Of a stretch of DNA of 5,939 bases, positions 1-5,939 are shown in pieces. Source of the stretch: an uncultured Prevotella sp. Its GTDB lineage: Bacteria; Bacteroidota; Bacteroidia; Bacteroidales; Bacteroidaceae. The stretch spans positions 1 to 5,939 of the forward strand of contig URLI01000065.1 of the NCBI GenBank assembly GCA_900548585.1. Reading direction: 5' to 3'. The position numbers and the translations under genes were made by a program. The notes beneath the pieces were generated by a model. It searched no databases, was not told the origin of the DNA, and saw nothing but the letters and a program-made list of their open reading frames with translations. Numbering within the stretch: position 1 is the first letter of the stretch; every line of letters starts with the position of its first letter.

Positions 1-58
1 CAACAGCCAATCTGCTTGGGCAACCAACTACAATCAGTTCGGGCTCTAATGACCGCAT
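1..58 (-). other. Uncharacterised 3' flank of the M56 gene, with an ORF open to the window edge
   Basis: After the M56 stop, an ATG at 56-58 opens a frame of 19 codons running off the left edge (MRSLEPELIVVGCPSRLAV). It begins 14 bases after the stop codon, so a third operon gene is possible, but the fragment is too short to identify. The same DNA could instead be part of an interspersed repeat or an untranslated tail. No hairpin with a U-run is visible here, so no terminator for the blaI operon was found. Confidence 0.2.
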
Positions 59-72
59 TTGGGATTATGCCA

Positions 73-1410
73 TCAAAGTCTGAAACTGATGGGAAGTGTG
101 AATTTCACGTCAGCGGGTTTGCCGTCAACAATCCCAGGATTCCACTTCGGCATGGACTTGACGACGCGCAATGCCTCGGCGTCAAGTTCTGGAGAAACCC
201 CCTCGACAACTTCCGGCGAGGTTACATTGCCGTCTTTGTCTACCGTGAACCGCACAATCACCCGGCCTTTCACCTTGTTTTTCACGGCAGCCTCCGGGTA
301 TTCCATGTTATGCGAGAGGAATTTAAAAAGTTCCTCATCGCCACCGGGAAACGACGGCATGGCTTCTAGCTTCGCGAAACAAATCCCCAAAACGCTGTCG
401 CGGCGTTCCGGCGCAGCAACTCCCATGCCGGCCTTGTCCTTGCCGGAGGCGCTTGCCAAAGTCTGTTGCGTTGCGGGCGCGGCATTTTTCACAGCCACCA
501 TCCCAACGACCCTGCCGCTCTCTTTCTCAACATTGTCTGTCACTTGCTCCACCTTAGGGTTGGCGAACGCTGCAATCGCCACTGCGGCGATGGGCAGCAC
601 GGCGAGAGCCTTGGCGCGCTGCCACGGGTTTGTTCTTGTTCTTTTCATCATGGTAATACGTTTTTTTAATGAGTTATGATTTAGGTTGTTTGCCAGGGAG
701 AACAGGTGCTCTCCCACGGATTTTCTTATAAGCAGCATCTGGTAGTGCTTGGCGTCCACGCCGTTTCTCAGCACCGCCTCGTCGGCCTCGTACTCATGCA
801 CGTTCTGCAACTCCTGTTTCAGAAGCCACGCCGCAGGGTTGAACCACATAAAGATTATGGAAATGTTGCAGAACAGCACGTCCCAGGAATGACCGAGCCG
901 CACATGCTCCATCTCGTGGGTTATTATCTCGCGGCGGTTCACGGCGTAGTCCTCCGCGCCGATTACAATATTGCCGAACCATGAGAACGGCGCGATGTCT
1001 CCATCAACGGCAATCACACGCGCCTTTGCAGTCTCGCAAACGACCCTGCCGCTCCTTGTCTTGCTCCTAAGCCTGGCGATGGCCACCACCTCCCTGACAA
1101 GCATAAGCAAGACACCTGTGGAATAAACGACAAATGCCCACTGCACTGGCGACAGCCCTGCCTCGCCGCCGTCTGGCACGGCGCTCACATAAACGGCCCG
1201 CTCGATGACAACCAGTCCGCGTGCAAGTGAGTTCTCCGTGCCGGAACTCACATTGACGAGCGGCAACAGCATCGACAGTATGAATGCCGTGAGAATCGCG
1301 GCACGGTTGAACCGGTGGAACGTTTCCCTGCTCAACAGCATCTTGTAGGCGAAATAAAATGCTATCATGCACAGGCTCGCCTTCATGGAATATATAAACA
1401 ATGATGCCAT
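73..1410 (-). CDS. M56 (BlaR1-type) membrane metallopeptidase with TonB C-terminal domain
   Basis: This 445-residue inner-membrane protein is read as the signalling protease partner of the upstream repressor. Hydrophobic segments lie at about 4-25, 36-54, 92-111, 177-196 and 266-284. The zinc site is HEMEH at 165-169, with E206 of EYEAD as the likely third ligand. Basic loops at 26-36 and 112-122 put the N terminus outside and the zinc site on the cytoplasmic side, as in BlaR1. After the last membrane segment comes a low-complexity Ala/Lys/Ser linker (about 285-345). Then comes a TonB_C domain (about 353-445) with FPGGDEELFKFL, EYPEAAVKNKVKGRV and a PKWNPG motif, expected in the periplasm. 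The penicillin-binding sensor domain of true BlaR1 is absent. M56-TonB fusions beside BlaI genes are common in Bacteroidota, but the signal is generally not known. The ATG at 1410 follows an AGGA-containing leader and lies 12 bases past the repressor stop. The stop is at 73-75. Confidence 0.94.
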   Translation of the reverse strand: MASLFIYSMKASLCMIAFYFAYKMLLSRETFHRFNRAAILTAFILSMLLPLVNVSSGTENSLARGLVVIERAVYVSAVPDGGEAGLSPVQWAFVVYSTGVLLMLVREVVAIARLRSKTRSGRVVCETAKARVIAVDGDIAPFSWFGNIVIGAEDYAVNRREIITHEMEHVRLGHSWDVLFCNISIIFMWFNPAAWLLKQELQNVHEYEADEAVLRNGVDAKHYQMLLIRKSVGEHLFSLANNLNHNSLKKRITMMKRTRTNPWQRAKALAVLPIAAVAIAAFANPKVEQVTDNVEKESGRVVGMVAVKNAAPATQQTLASASGKDKAGMGVAAPERRDSVLGICFAKLEAMPSFPGGDEELFKFLSHNMEYPEAAVKNKVKGRVIVRFTVDKDGNVTSPEVVEGVSPELDAEALRVVKSMPKWNPGIVDGKPADVKFTLPISFRL

Positions 1411-1422
1411 ATTGACCGTCCT

Positions 1423-1782
1423 TTATCCGTTTTCAACCAGTTGTATCAGTTCCTTCAGTTCGTCAACGCTGATTTTGTCGTCCTTGACGAGTGTGTTTAC
1501 CACGTTGAGGTAGTTTTTCCCGAAGTACTTGTCAACCACGTTCTTCAGCGTGCCTTTGCTGTATTCCGCCTTTGTCACCTTGGCAAAATACACATAGCTG
1601 CGAGCCGTTATGGCGCGGTGTCCCACGAAGCCCTTCTCCTCGAGAATCTTCACAAGCGTGCCGAGGGTGTTGACATGCGGGCGCGGCTCGTCATACAGCA
1701 TCTGCAACTCGGACACCCTCATCGTCCCCTTGTCCCAGAAGAAGTTCATCATCTCCTCTTCCCTTTTCGTAAGTGATTTCAT
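1423..1782 (-). CDS. BlaI/MecI-family transcriptional repressor
   Basis: This 119-residue cytoplasmic DNA-binding protein has the usual BlaI/MecI length (about 120-130). Residues 1-70 form the winged helix: KREEEMMNFFWDKGTMRVSEL, then the recognition helix region RPHVNTLGTLVKILEEKGFV, then the wing around HRAITARSYVYFA. Residues about 72-119 form the C-terminal dimerisation part, ending in the family pattern of a short loop, LVKDDKISVDEL and a final helix. In the staphylococcal relatives the repressor binds as a dimer to inverted repeats over its own promoter and is inactivated by proteolysis after its membrane partner is triggered. Here three inverted repeats lie directly upstream, and the M56 peptidase gene follows 12 bases after the TAA stop, so autoregulation and partnership are strongly suggested. 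N96-T97 appears to align with the Asn101-Phe102 cleavage site of Staphylococcus BlaI. The genes it controls outside this operon cannot be told. Confidence 0.95.
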   Translation of the reverse strand: MKSLTKREEEMMNFFWDKGTMRVSELQMLYDEPRPHVNTLGTLVKILEEKGFVGHRAITARSYVYFAKVTKAEYSKGTLKNVVDKYFGKNYLNVVNTLVKDDKISVDELKELIQLVENG

Positions 1783-1816
1783 ATTGCTGTGTTTATGGAT
1801 TTGTCTTTCAACGCCA

Positions 1817-1846
1817 CAAAGTAACTAAAAAATATAGTTACTCAAC
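1817..1846 (-). promoter_or_regulatory. Probable promoter of the blaI-M56 operon
   Basis: On the minus strand TTACTTTG (1817-1824) differs from the TAnnTTTG -7 consensus only at the second base. It is preceded, after 18 bases, by GTTG (1843-1846), a weak -33 element. Transcription would start near 1810, giving a leader of about 30 bases to the ATG at 1782. The box overlaps the first inverted repeat and the upstream element touches the second, which suits a repressed promoter. The -33 element is poor, so the assignment is moderate. Confidence 0.55.
1820..1842. promoter_or_regulatory. BlaI-type operator 1 (promoter-proximal)
   Basis: This is a perfect inverted repeat with 8-base arms AGTAACTA and TAGTTACT separated by 7 A/T bases, centred near 1831. 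It overlaps the predicted -7 box of the blaI promoter. The shape (dyad with an AT-rich centre, next to a BlaI gene) matches operators of this family. Binding by this repressor is inferred, not shown. Confidence 0.75.
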
Positions 1847-1860
1847 TAAGAAAGTTAGTT
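1844..1860. promoter_or_regulatory. BlaI-type operator 2
   Basis: This is an inverted repeat AACTAA / TTAGTT with a 5-base centre (GAAAG), centred near 1852. Its core AACTA-N7-TAGTT is identical to that of the other two sites. The centre lies 21 bases from operator 1, two helical turns, so dimers at both sites would sit on the same DNA face. It covers the predicted -33 region. Confidence 0.72.
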
Positions 1861-1885
1861 AAAAATTGATACGGGGGCGGTTATT

Positions 1886-1904
1886 TAACTAAAATAATTA
1901 GTTA
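1886..1904. promoter_or_regulatory. BlaI-type operator 3 (upstream)
   Basis: This is a perfect inverted repeat TAACTAA / TTAGTTA with a 5-base centre (AATAA), centred at 1895. It shares the AACTA-N7-TAGTT core of operators 1 and 2. It lies 43 bases from operator 2 and upstream of the predicted promoter, so it could strengthen repression through cooperative contacts rather than by direct blocking. Confidence 0.7.
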
Positions 1905-1915
1905 TGTGGTTGTTG

Positions 1916-1990
1916 TTAACAGTACAGGTTGGATTTCATCCTTCGTTTTCTCGCCATGGCATAACTCGAGCAAGCTCGGTTCTGATCATT
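1916..1990 (-). repeat. Possible interspersed intergenic repeat (hairpin plus 13-codon ORF)
   Basis: Between the kinase stop and the operators lies a segment whose composition differs from the AT-rich operator DNA next to it. Read on the minus strand it contains a hairpin AACCGAG-CUUG-CUCGAGUU (1963-1981; one bulged A, CUUG loop). Then comes a small ORF from the ATG at 1957 to the TAA at 1916-1918, encoding MARKRRMKSNLYC. The 13-residue product is very basic and has no clear ribosome-binding site. I have an unverified memory of similar text recurring in Bacteroidales intergenic DNA, so I list it as a candidate repeat. It is seen only once in this window. It could equally be the untranslated 3' end of the kinase transcript. 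The hairpin lacks a following U-run, so it is not a standard terminator. Confidence 0.3.
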
Positions 1991-2010
1991 TGGCTTAACG
2001 AAAACGTTGG

Positions 2011-3174
2011 TTATTTCCGCAGTTCTATCCTGAATGTGGTGCCTTTGCCCACCTCGCTGCTCAGTACATAGATCTTGCCCCGGTGATACTCCTCCACGAT
2101 GCGCTTTGCCAGCGACAGGCCGAGGCCCCATCCGCGTTTTTTTGTCGTGAAGCCCGGTTTGAACACGTTCTTTATGTTCTTCCGCGATATGCCCTTGCCC
2201 GTGTCGCTCACCTCTATAATCACCTTGTCGGTGAACTCCTCCATGAAAAGCGTTATAGTGCCTGCCCCTCCCATTGCATCGACGGCGTTCTTGCACAGGT
2301 TTTCCACGACCCACTCGAACAGCGAGGCGTTTATCTTCACGATTATGTCCTGGTCGGGGAAGCGTGTTGTCATCCTCACCTTGTTGGATGTGCGCCGGTC
2401 CATGTATTCCACGACGTGCCTCATTACCTCGATTAGGCTCGACGGCACGGCCTCCGGTAGCGAGCCGATCTTTGAGAAGCGCTCCGCAATCAGCTGCAGC
2501 CGCTTCACGTCCTTGTCCATCTCGGGTATCAGCGTGTCCTCCGGGTAGGTCTCCCTCAGTATCTCCGTCCACGCCATGAGGCTGCTTATCGGTGTCCCCA
2601 GCTGGTGGGCAGTCTCCTTGCTCAGCCCCACCCACACCTTGTTCTGCTCCGCCTTCTTTGACGTGAGCAGAGCGAAGATGGCAATGACGACAAAAAGCAC
2701 CACGAGCCCGAGCACCCAGAACGGATACACGTTGAGCCGGCGCAGCATGATGCTTTCGTCGTAACACACATCTATGTAGTCGCTGTCTGCTTCCTCGTCG
2801 ATGTTGATGCGTATGCTGCGTCCGGCATCCTTCATCATGCGTCCCTGCCGGGTGGCATCGTCAAGGCTGTCGTCGTATGTCTTGCCGTCAACCTCAAGAT
2901 TTCTGAATGTCTGTGCTTTTCCTCCGTTGTCAAGTACCACAACGGGAATTGTGTTGTTCTCGTCAATCACCTTCAGGACCAAGTTCATGTCGGTGTTCTC
3001 GTCGGCCTTGTTCAGCGCGCGCATCGCCTCTGCCCAAACCTCCATCTTGTTTCTCTCTTCCGATGCCAGGTCGCGGACAAGGTAGCGCGCGACAAGCAAA
3101 CTGACAACCGCTATTATTATAGCGGCGGCGACGAGAATAATCTTGACCTGTCGGATTCTGTCAGTCAGTTGCAT
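2011..3174 (-). CDS. Membrane sensor histidine kinase (no HAMP, orphan in this window)
   Basis: This is a 387-residue sensor kinase of the inner membrane. It has a membrane segment at about 11-33, a periplasmic domain of about 115 residues (34-148) with no family I recognise, and a second membrane segment at about 149-172. A short linker, too short for a HAMP domain, leads to the HisKA region with the H-box SKETAHQLGTP (phospho-acceptor H190). The ATPase domain shows the N-box ENLCKNAVDAM (N296), the G1 box DTGKG (324-328), the F/G2 stretch GFTTKKRGWGLGLS (341-354) and the G3 GKGTTF (377-382). All catalytic boxes look intact. H190 is followed by Gln rather than the common Glu/Asp, while T194 is kept. 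No receiver domain or response regulator gene lies nearby, so partner and stimulus are unknown. The ATG at 3174 is chosen because it places the first membrane segment near the N terminus. A TTG at 3252 overlapping the mutS2 stop would add 26 unlikely residues. The 74-base gap from mutS2 allows cotranscription. Confidence 0.93.
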   Translation of the reverse strand: MQLTDRIRQVKIILVAAAIIIAVVSLLVARYLVRDLASEERNKMEVWAEAMRALNKADENTDMNLVLKVIDENNTIPVVVLDNGGKAQTFRNLEVDGKTYDDSLDDATRQGRMMKDAGRSIRINIDEEADSDYIDVCYDESIMLRRLNVYPFWVLGLVVLFVVIAIFALLTSKKAEQNKVWVGLSKETAHQLGTPISSLMAWTEILRETYPEDTLIPEMDKDVKRLQLIAERFSKIGSLPEAVPSSLIEVMRHVVEYMDRRTSNKVRMTTRFPDQDIIVKINASLFEWVVENLCKNAVDAMGGAGTITLFMEEFTDKVIIEVSDTGKGISRKNIKNVFKPGFTTKKRGWGLGLSLAKRIVEEYHRGKIYVLSSEVGKGTTFRIELRK

Positions 3175-3208
3175 ACAATAGAAACGTTCCGTGTGGCAAT
3201 ATATTGTA
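3174..3208 (-). promoter_or_regulatory. Inverted repeat at the kinase start codon
   Basis: A 7-base inverted repeat, TACAATA (3202-3208) and TATTGTA (3174-3180) on the minus strand, flanks a 21-base centre. Its second arm includes the first base of the kinase ATG. In RNA it could form a weak AU-rich hairpin near the start codon. The upstream arm also overlaps the palindrome CAATATATTG (3197-3206), a possible protein-binding site. No convincing Bacteroidota promoter was found in the 74-base gap. Function is speculative. Confidence 0.2.
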
Positions 3209-3248
3209 CGCGGGCAAGTTGAAATAGAAGTGAGCGCGGCTCCGCGTG

Positions 3249-5831
3249 TCAACCTATGTCAACCACCGTTATGCCCGCTCCTCCGAACTGCACGTTCTCG
3301 TCGTGGAACTTCTCCACGTTGGGCACAGTGCCGAGGTACTGCCTCACGAGTTGCCGCAGCGCGCCAGTGCCAGTGCCATGGAGGATTCGCACGCGCGGCA
3401 TCCCGATGAGTATGGCATCATCGATGAAGTGCGTCACCACGTCGAGTGCCTCGTCGGCGCGCAGCCCGCGTATGTCGAGGTCCTGACGGAACGTTGAGCG
3501 GTGTCTGTCTATAGTCTCGCGCGTGCTGCGGTTGACGACGGCGAACTGTGGCTGCGGCGCGCTTTCTTTCTTCAGGGCTGACGCCGCCACCTTTTCCAAT
3601 TTGCCAACGCTGATCTTGCTGCTCATGCCGCCCATCACAACCGTGGCGCTCTTGCCTGACAACTGCGTCACTTTCCCTATGCTGCCCAGAGCCTTCACTC
3701 TCACGGTGTCGCCGACAGCCAGTGCTTCTGCCGGCTGCTGCGTGGCGGCTGCATTTCCGTCCGTGGCGGCGTTTGCCTGCAGCGGGCCGTTGGCAGGCGC
3801 GCTTCCGCCTCCCTCCACTTTCCTGCGGGCATTCTCCGCCTTCCTCTTCGCTTTCCTTTCCCTCCTCGCGATGATTTGCCTCATCTTGCGTTCGATCATC
3901 TCGTCGTTGGCGGTGGTGTCTATCTCGCTCACCTCGTCGCGGTACTCCTGCAGTTCCTCGCGTGCGCGTTTCGTCGCCTCACGCTCGGCCTGCGCCTCCT
4001 TTATCTCCCTTATAGTGTTCTCGATCCGGCGGTTGGCATCCTTCAGCAGTTCCTCGGCCTGCAGCCGTGCGCGCCGCAAAATTTCCTTTCGCTCGCTGTT
4101 CACCTCCTGCAGTTCCTCCTCATATCGCGCTATTGTCTGCTGCATCTGTTTCTCGTGCTGGTGGATGTTCTGCCGCTTGCCTTCCCAGTACCGCTTGTCG
4201 CGCACGATGTCTTGCAGGTATTTGTCACTCTGTATGTAGTCGGAGCCGACAATCTCCTCCGCGTGCGCTATCACCTCCTCGGGCAGTCCCGTCTTGCGTG
4301 CGATCTCAATGGCGAACGACGAGCCCGGCTGCCCCGTCTGCAACTGGAACAGCGGGCGCATCTCGTTGCGGTCGTAGAGCATCGCCCCGTTTGTGACCCC
4401 CCGGTGACTGTCGGCGAAGAGTTTCAGGTTCTGGTAGTGGGTGGTTATCACGCCCCACGCCTTCTTCTTGCAGAACTGCAGCAGCACGCTCTCCGCTATC
4501 GCCCCGCCTATCTGTGGCTCCGTCCCCGTTCCGAACTCATCGATAAGGATCAGCGTGCGCTCGTTGGCGGCGCGCATCATGTACTTCATGTTCATCAGGT
4601 GGCTCGAGTATGTGCTGAGGTCGTTCTCGATGCTCTGCTCGTCACCGATGTCGATGAGTATGTTCTCGAACACGCCGGCCTTGCTGCGCTCTGACACAGG
4701 TATCGACAATCCGCACTGCAGCATGTACTGCAGCAGTCCGGTGGTCTTCAGACATACCGACTTGCCGCCGGCGTTGGGGCCGGAAATAAGCAGTATGCGT
4801 TTCTCCTGCGTCAGCATTATGTCGAGCGGCACAACGCTTTTCTCCTGCTTTGCAAGCGACTTCTGCAGTATGGGGTGTATGGCGCGTATGAAATCCAACG
4901 CTGGCAAAGGGCCGACTTCCGGCTCAACAGCCAGCGTGTCCTCTGCAAAAAGAGCCTTGGCGCGTATGAAGTCTATATGTGCGAGCAGACGGTATGATGC
5001 CATTATCGGCCTGACGTGCGGCCTGACCTCGGCGGCGAACTCTGTCAGTATGCGCGTTATCTCGCGGCGTTCCTCAGCCTGCAGCTCGCGTATTCGGTTG
5101 TTTGCCTCCACCACCTCAGTAGGCTCCACGAACACCGTCTTGCCAGATGCGGACTCATCGTGTACTATTCCGCTTATCTTTCGTTTCATCGCCGGCGCCA
5201 CGGGTATCACGAGCCTGCCGTCACGCAGCGTCGGTGCGACATCCTTCTCGACGAGCCCTTCTGTCTGTGCCTGTCTCAGGATGTTGTTCAGCGAGCGCGA
5301 TATGCTTCCCTCAGTACGAGCCAGATCACTGCGTATCTGTGCAAGTTGCGGAGAGGCGTTGTCGCGTATGTGCCCGTATTTGTCGAGTATGCCATCAATA
5401 CGCTGCACCAGCTGCGGGAAAGTCTCAATGCCGTCGGTGAGCAGTTTCAGTGTAGGATATGGAAAATCCTTAACCTCACCTGCCCCGTTCTCACCAGTCC
5501 TCCGCAGGAATTTCACAATCATGCAGATGGTGTTGAGCGAGCGTTTCAAATCAAACAACTCGTCTTCCTCAAGGTGCGTACCCCCGAGCCGCAAGCGCGC
5601 CACCTGCTGCCTCATGTCAAAGAAATACTGCAGCGGGAAAACCTCTGTTTCCTGCTGCAGCCTCCTGAACTCCCTCACACGTTGCAGTCGTTGGCTGATA
5701 ACCTCATGGTCGTATGAGAAAGTCATGATGTCAACCTGTTCCTTGCCAAGTTGACTTATGCAGTGTCCCTTCAGCAATGTCCTTATCTCGCTGAAGCCAA
5801 TCTTCCTTTCAAAGGTGTTAGGGTAAATCAT
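3249..5831 (-). CDS. mutS2: MutS2 ATPase with C-terminal Smr domain
   Basis: This is a complete 860-residue MutS2, a cytoplasmic MutS-like ABC ATPase. Visible parts in order are: N-terminal clamp/core region (about 1-330); Walker A GPNAGGKS at 351-358; the signature-like STYSSHLMNM at 406-415; Walker B LILIDEFGTG around 427-436 with D431 and E432; the TTHYQNLK switch (H465); a long charged coiled coil (about 540-670); an Ala/Asn/Gly/Gln-rich linker (about 673-704); a KOW-like segment (about 706-747); and an Smr domain (about 784-860) with LDIRG at 785-789 and HGTGTGALR at 818-826. The MutS mismatch-recognition domain is absent, as usual for MutS2. Known family roles are suppression of recombination (Helicobacter) and resolving collided ribosomes (Bacillus, also called RqcU). 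Which applies here is not shown by the sequence. It is longer than Bacillus MutS2, mainly through the coiled coil and linker. The ATG at 5831 is chosen because MIYPNTFE-type beginnings are usual for Bacteroidales MutS2. Confidence 0.97.
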   Translation of the reverse strand: MIYPNTFERKIGFSEIRTLLKGHCISQLGKEQVDIMTFSYDHEVISQRLQRVREFRRLQQETEVFPLQYFFDMRQQVARLRLGGTHLEEDELFDLKRSLNTICMIVKFLRRTGENGAGEVKDFPYPTLKLLTDGIETFPQLVQRIDGILDKYGHIRDNASPQLAQIRSDLARTEGSISRSLNNILRQAQTEGLVEKDVAPTLRDGRLVIPVAPAMKRKISGIVHDESASGKTVFVEPTEVVEANNRIRELQAEERREITRILTEFAAEVRPHVRPIMASYRLLAHIDFIRAKALFAEDTLAVEPEVGPLPALDFIRAIHPILQKSLAKQEKSVVPLDIMLTQEKRILLISGPNAGGKSVCLKTTGLLQYMLQCGLSIPVSERSKAGVFENILIDIGDEQSIENDLSTYSSHLMNMKYMMRAANERTLILIDEFGTGTEPQIGGAIAESVLLQFCKKKAWGVITTHYQNLKLFADSHRGVTNGAMLYDRNEMRPLFQLQTGQPGSSFAIEIARKTGLPEEVIAHAEEIVGSDYIQSDKYLQDIVRDKRYWEGKRQNIHQHEKQMQQTIARYEEELQEVNSERKEILRRARLQAEELLKDANRRIENTIREIKEAQAEREATKRAREELQEYRDEVSEIDTTANDEMIERKMRQIIARRERKAKRKAENARRKVEGGGSAPANGPLQANAATDGNAAATQQPAEALAVGDTVRVKALGSIGKVTQLSGKSATVVMGGMSSKISVGKLEKVAASALKKESAPQPQFAVVNRSTRETIDRHRSTFRQDLDIRGLRADEALDVVTHFIDDAILIGMPRVRILHGTGTGALRQLVRQYLGTVPNVEKFHDENVQFGGAGITVVDIG

Positions 5832-5835
5832 GCCA

Positions 5836-5866
5836 CAAAGGTACTATTTTTAGGCAGTTGTTCAAA
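5836..5866 (-). promoter_or_regulatory. Bacteroidota-type promoter of mutS2
   Basis: Read on the minus strand, TTTG (5863-5866) is followed by a 19-base spacer and TACCTTTG (5836-5843). This matches the primary sigma consensus of Bacteroides, -33 TTTG and -7 TAnnTTTG, at every fixed position. The mutS2 ATG begins only four bases after the -7 box. Transcription is therefore expected to start at or within a few bases of the start codon. The flanking 5844-5939 DNA is very AT-rich and holds no other gene that I can see. Confidence 0.8.
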
Positions 5867-5939
5867 ATTAATAAATAAAAAAAATATTACTGTCCGCTAA
5901 ACATAGAAATCCTCATTCCAACTCATTGAGACACAACAG

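Noticed and set aside
2001..2009. The small AACG/CGTT hairpin right after the kinase stop, considered as a terminator.
   Set aside because: A four-pair AT-containing stem with no U-run following it is too weak to support a terminator call.
1916..2767. A 283-codon minus-strand frame overlapping the histidine kinase.
   Set aside because: It runs out of frame through the kinase catalytic region, is rich in Arg/Gly/His and has no recognisable motif. Only its last 13 codons lie in intergenic DNA and are discussed as a possible repeat.
3235..3246. The GC palindrome CGCGG-CT-CCGCG just after mutS2, considered as an intrinsic terminator.
   Set aside because: The loop is too short unless the stem drops to four pairs, and only a mixed pyrimidine stretch follows, with no U-run.
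3175..3252. A 26-residue N-terminal extension of the kinase from a TTG overlapping the mutS2 stop (TTGA).
   Set aside because: The extension (MTRGAALTSISTCPRT...) has Cys-rich, non-helical text unlike a kinase N terminus. The ATG at 3174 gives a normal short cytoplasmic tail before the first membrane helix.
4441..5754. A 437-codon open frame on the plus strand, very rich in Ser and Arg.
   Set aside because: It lies wholly antisense to mutS2, whose motifs are intact. The composition is what the complement of GC-rich minus-strand codons yields, and no domain is recognisable.
1..5939. The window begins and ends with CAACAG, considered as a terminal repeat or circular overlap.
   Set aside because: Six bases is within chance, and neither end shows further similarity or mobile-element features.

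Overview
This window comes from a chromosomal region of a Bacteroidota bacterium, most probably order Bacteroidales. The genus cannot be fixed from the sequence alone. The main evidence is the promoter style (a TTTG / TAnnTTTG promoter directly in front of mutS2), the general absence of Shine-Dalgarno sequences, and protein architectures typical of that phylum: a BlaI/M56 pair whose peptidase ends in a TonB C-terminal domain, and a MutS2 beginning MIYPNTFE. The coding sequence is fairly GC-rich and the intergenic DNA is clearly AT-rich.

All four genes lie on the minus strand, so they read from right to left. From 5831 to 3249 is mutS2, an 860-residue ATPase with a C-terminal Smr domain, transcribed from a well-formed promoter that leaves almost no 5' leader. 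Next, at 3174 to 2011, comes a membrane-bound sensor histidine kinase of a Bacteroidota type, with two membrane segments, a periplasmic domain and no HAMP. No response regulator is present in the window. A 228-base AT-rich intergenic region (1783-2010) follows. Its HK-proximal part holds a short hairpin and a 13-codon ORF that look like a possible interspersed repeat. Its blaI-proximal part carries three near-identical inverted repeats.

The last module is a two-gene operon: a BlaI/MecI-family repressor (1782 to 1423) and, 12 bases later, an M56 (BlaR1-type) membrane metallopeptidase fused to a TonB C-terminal domain (1410 to 73). The three TAACTA-N7-TAGTTA operators sit over and upstream of the probable blaI promoter. 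This fits the known logic of such systems: the repressor shuts off its own operon until the membrane protease is activated and the repressor is cleaved. The peptidase has no penicillin-binding sensor domain, so beta-lactam sensing should not be assumed and the inducing signal is unknown.

No RNA genes, CRISPR arrays, insertion sequences or prophage genes were seen. The genes belong to families I recognise. The most interesting non-coding signal is the helically phased triple operator. The least explained sequences are the possible repeat between the kinase and blaI, and the last 72 bases at the left edge.
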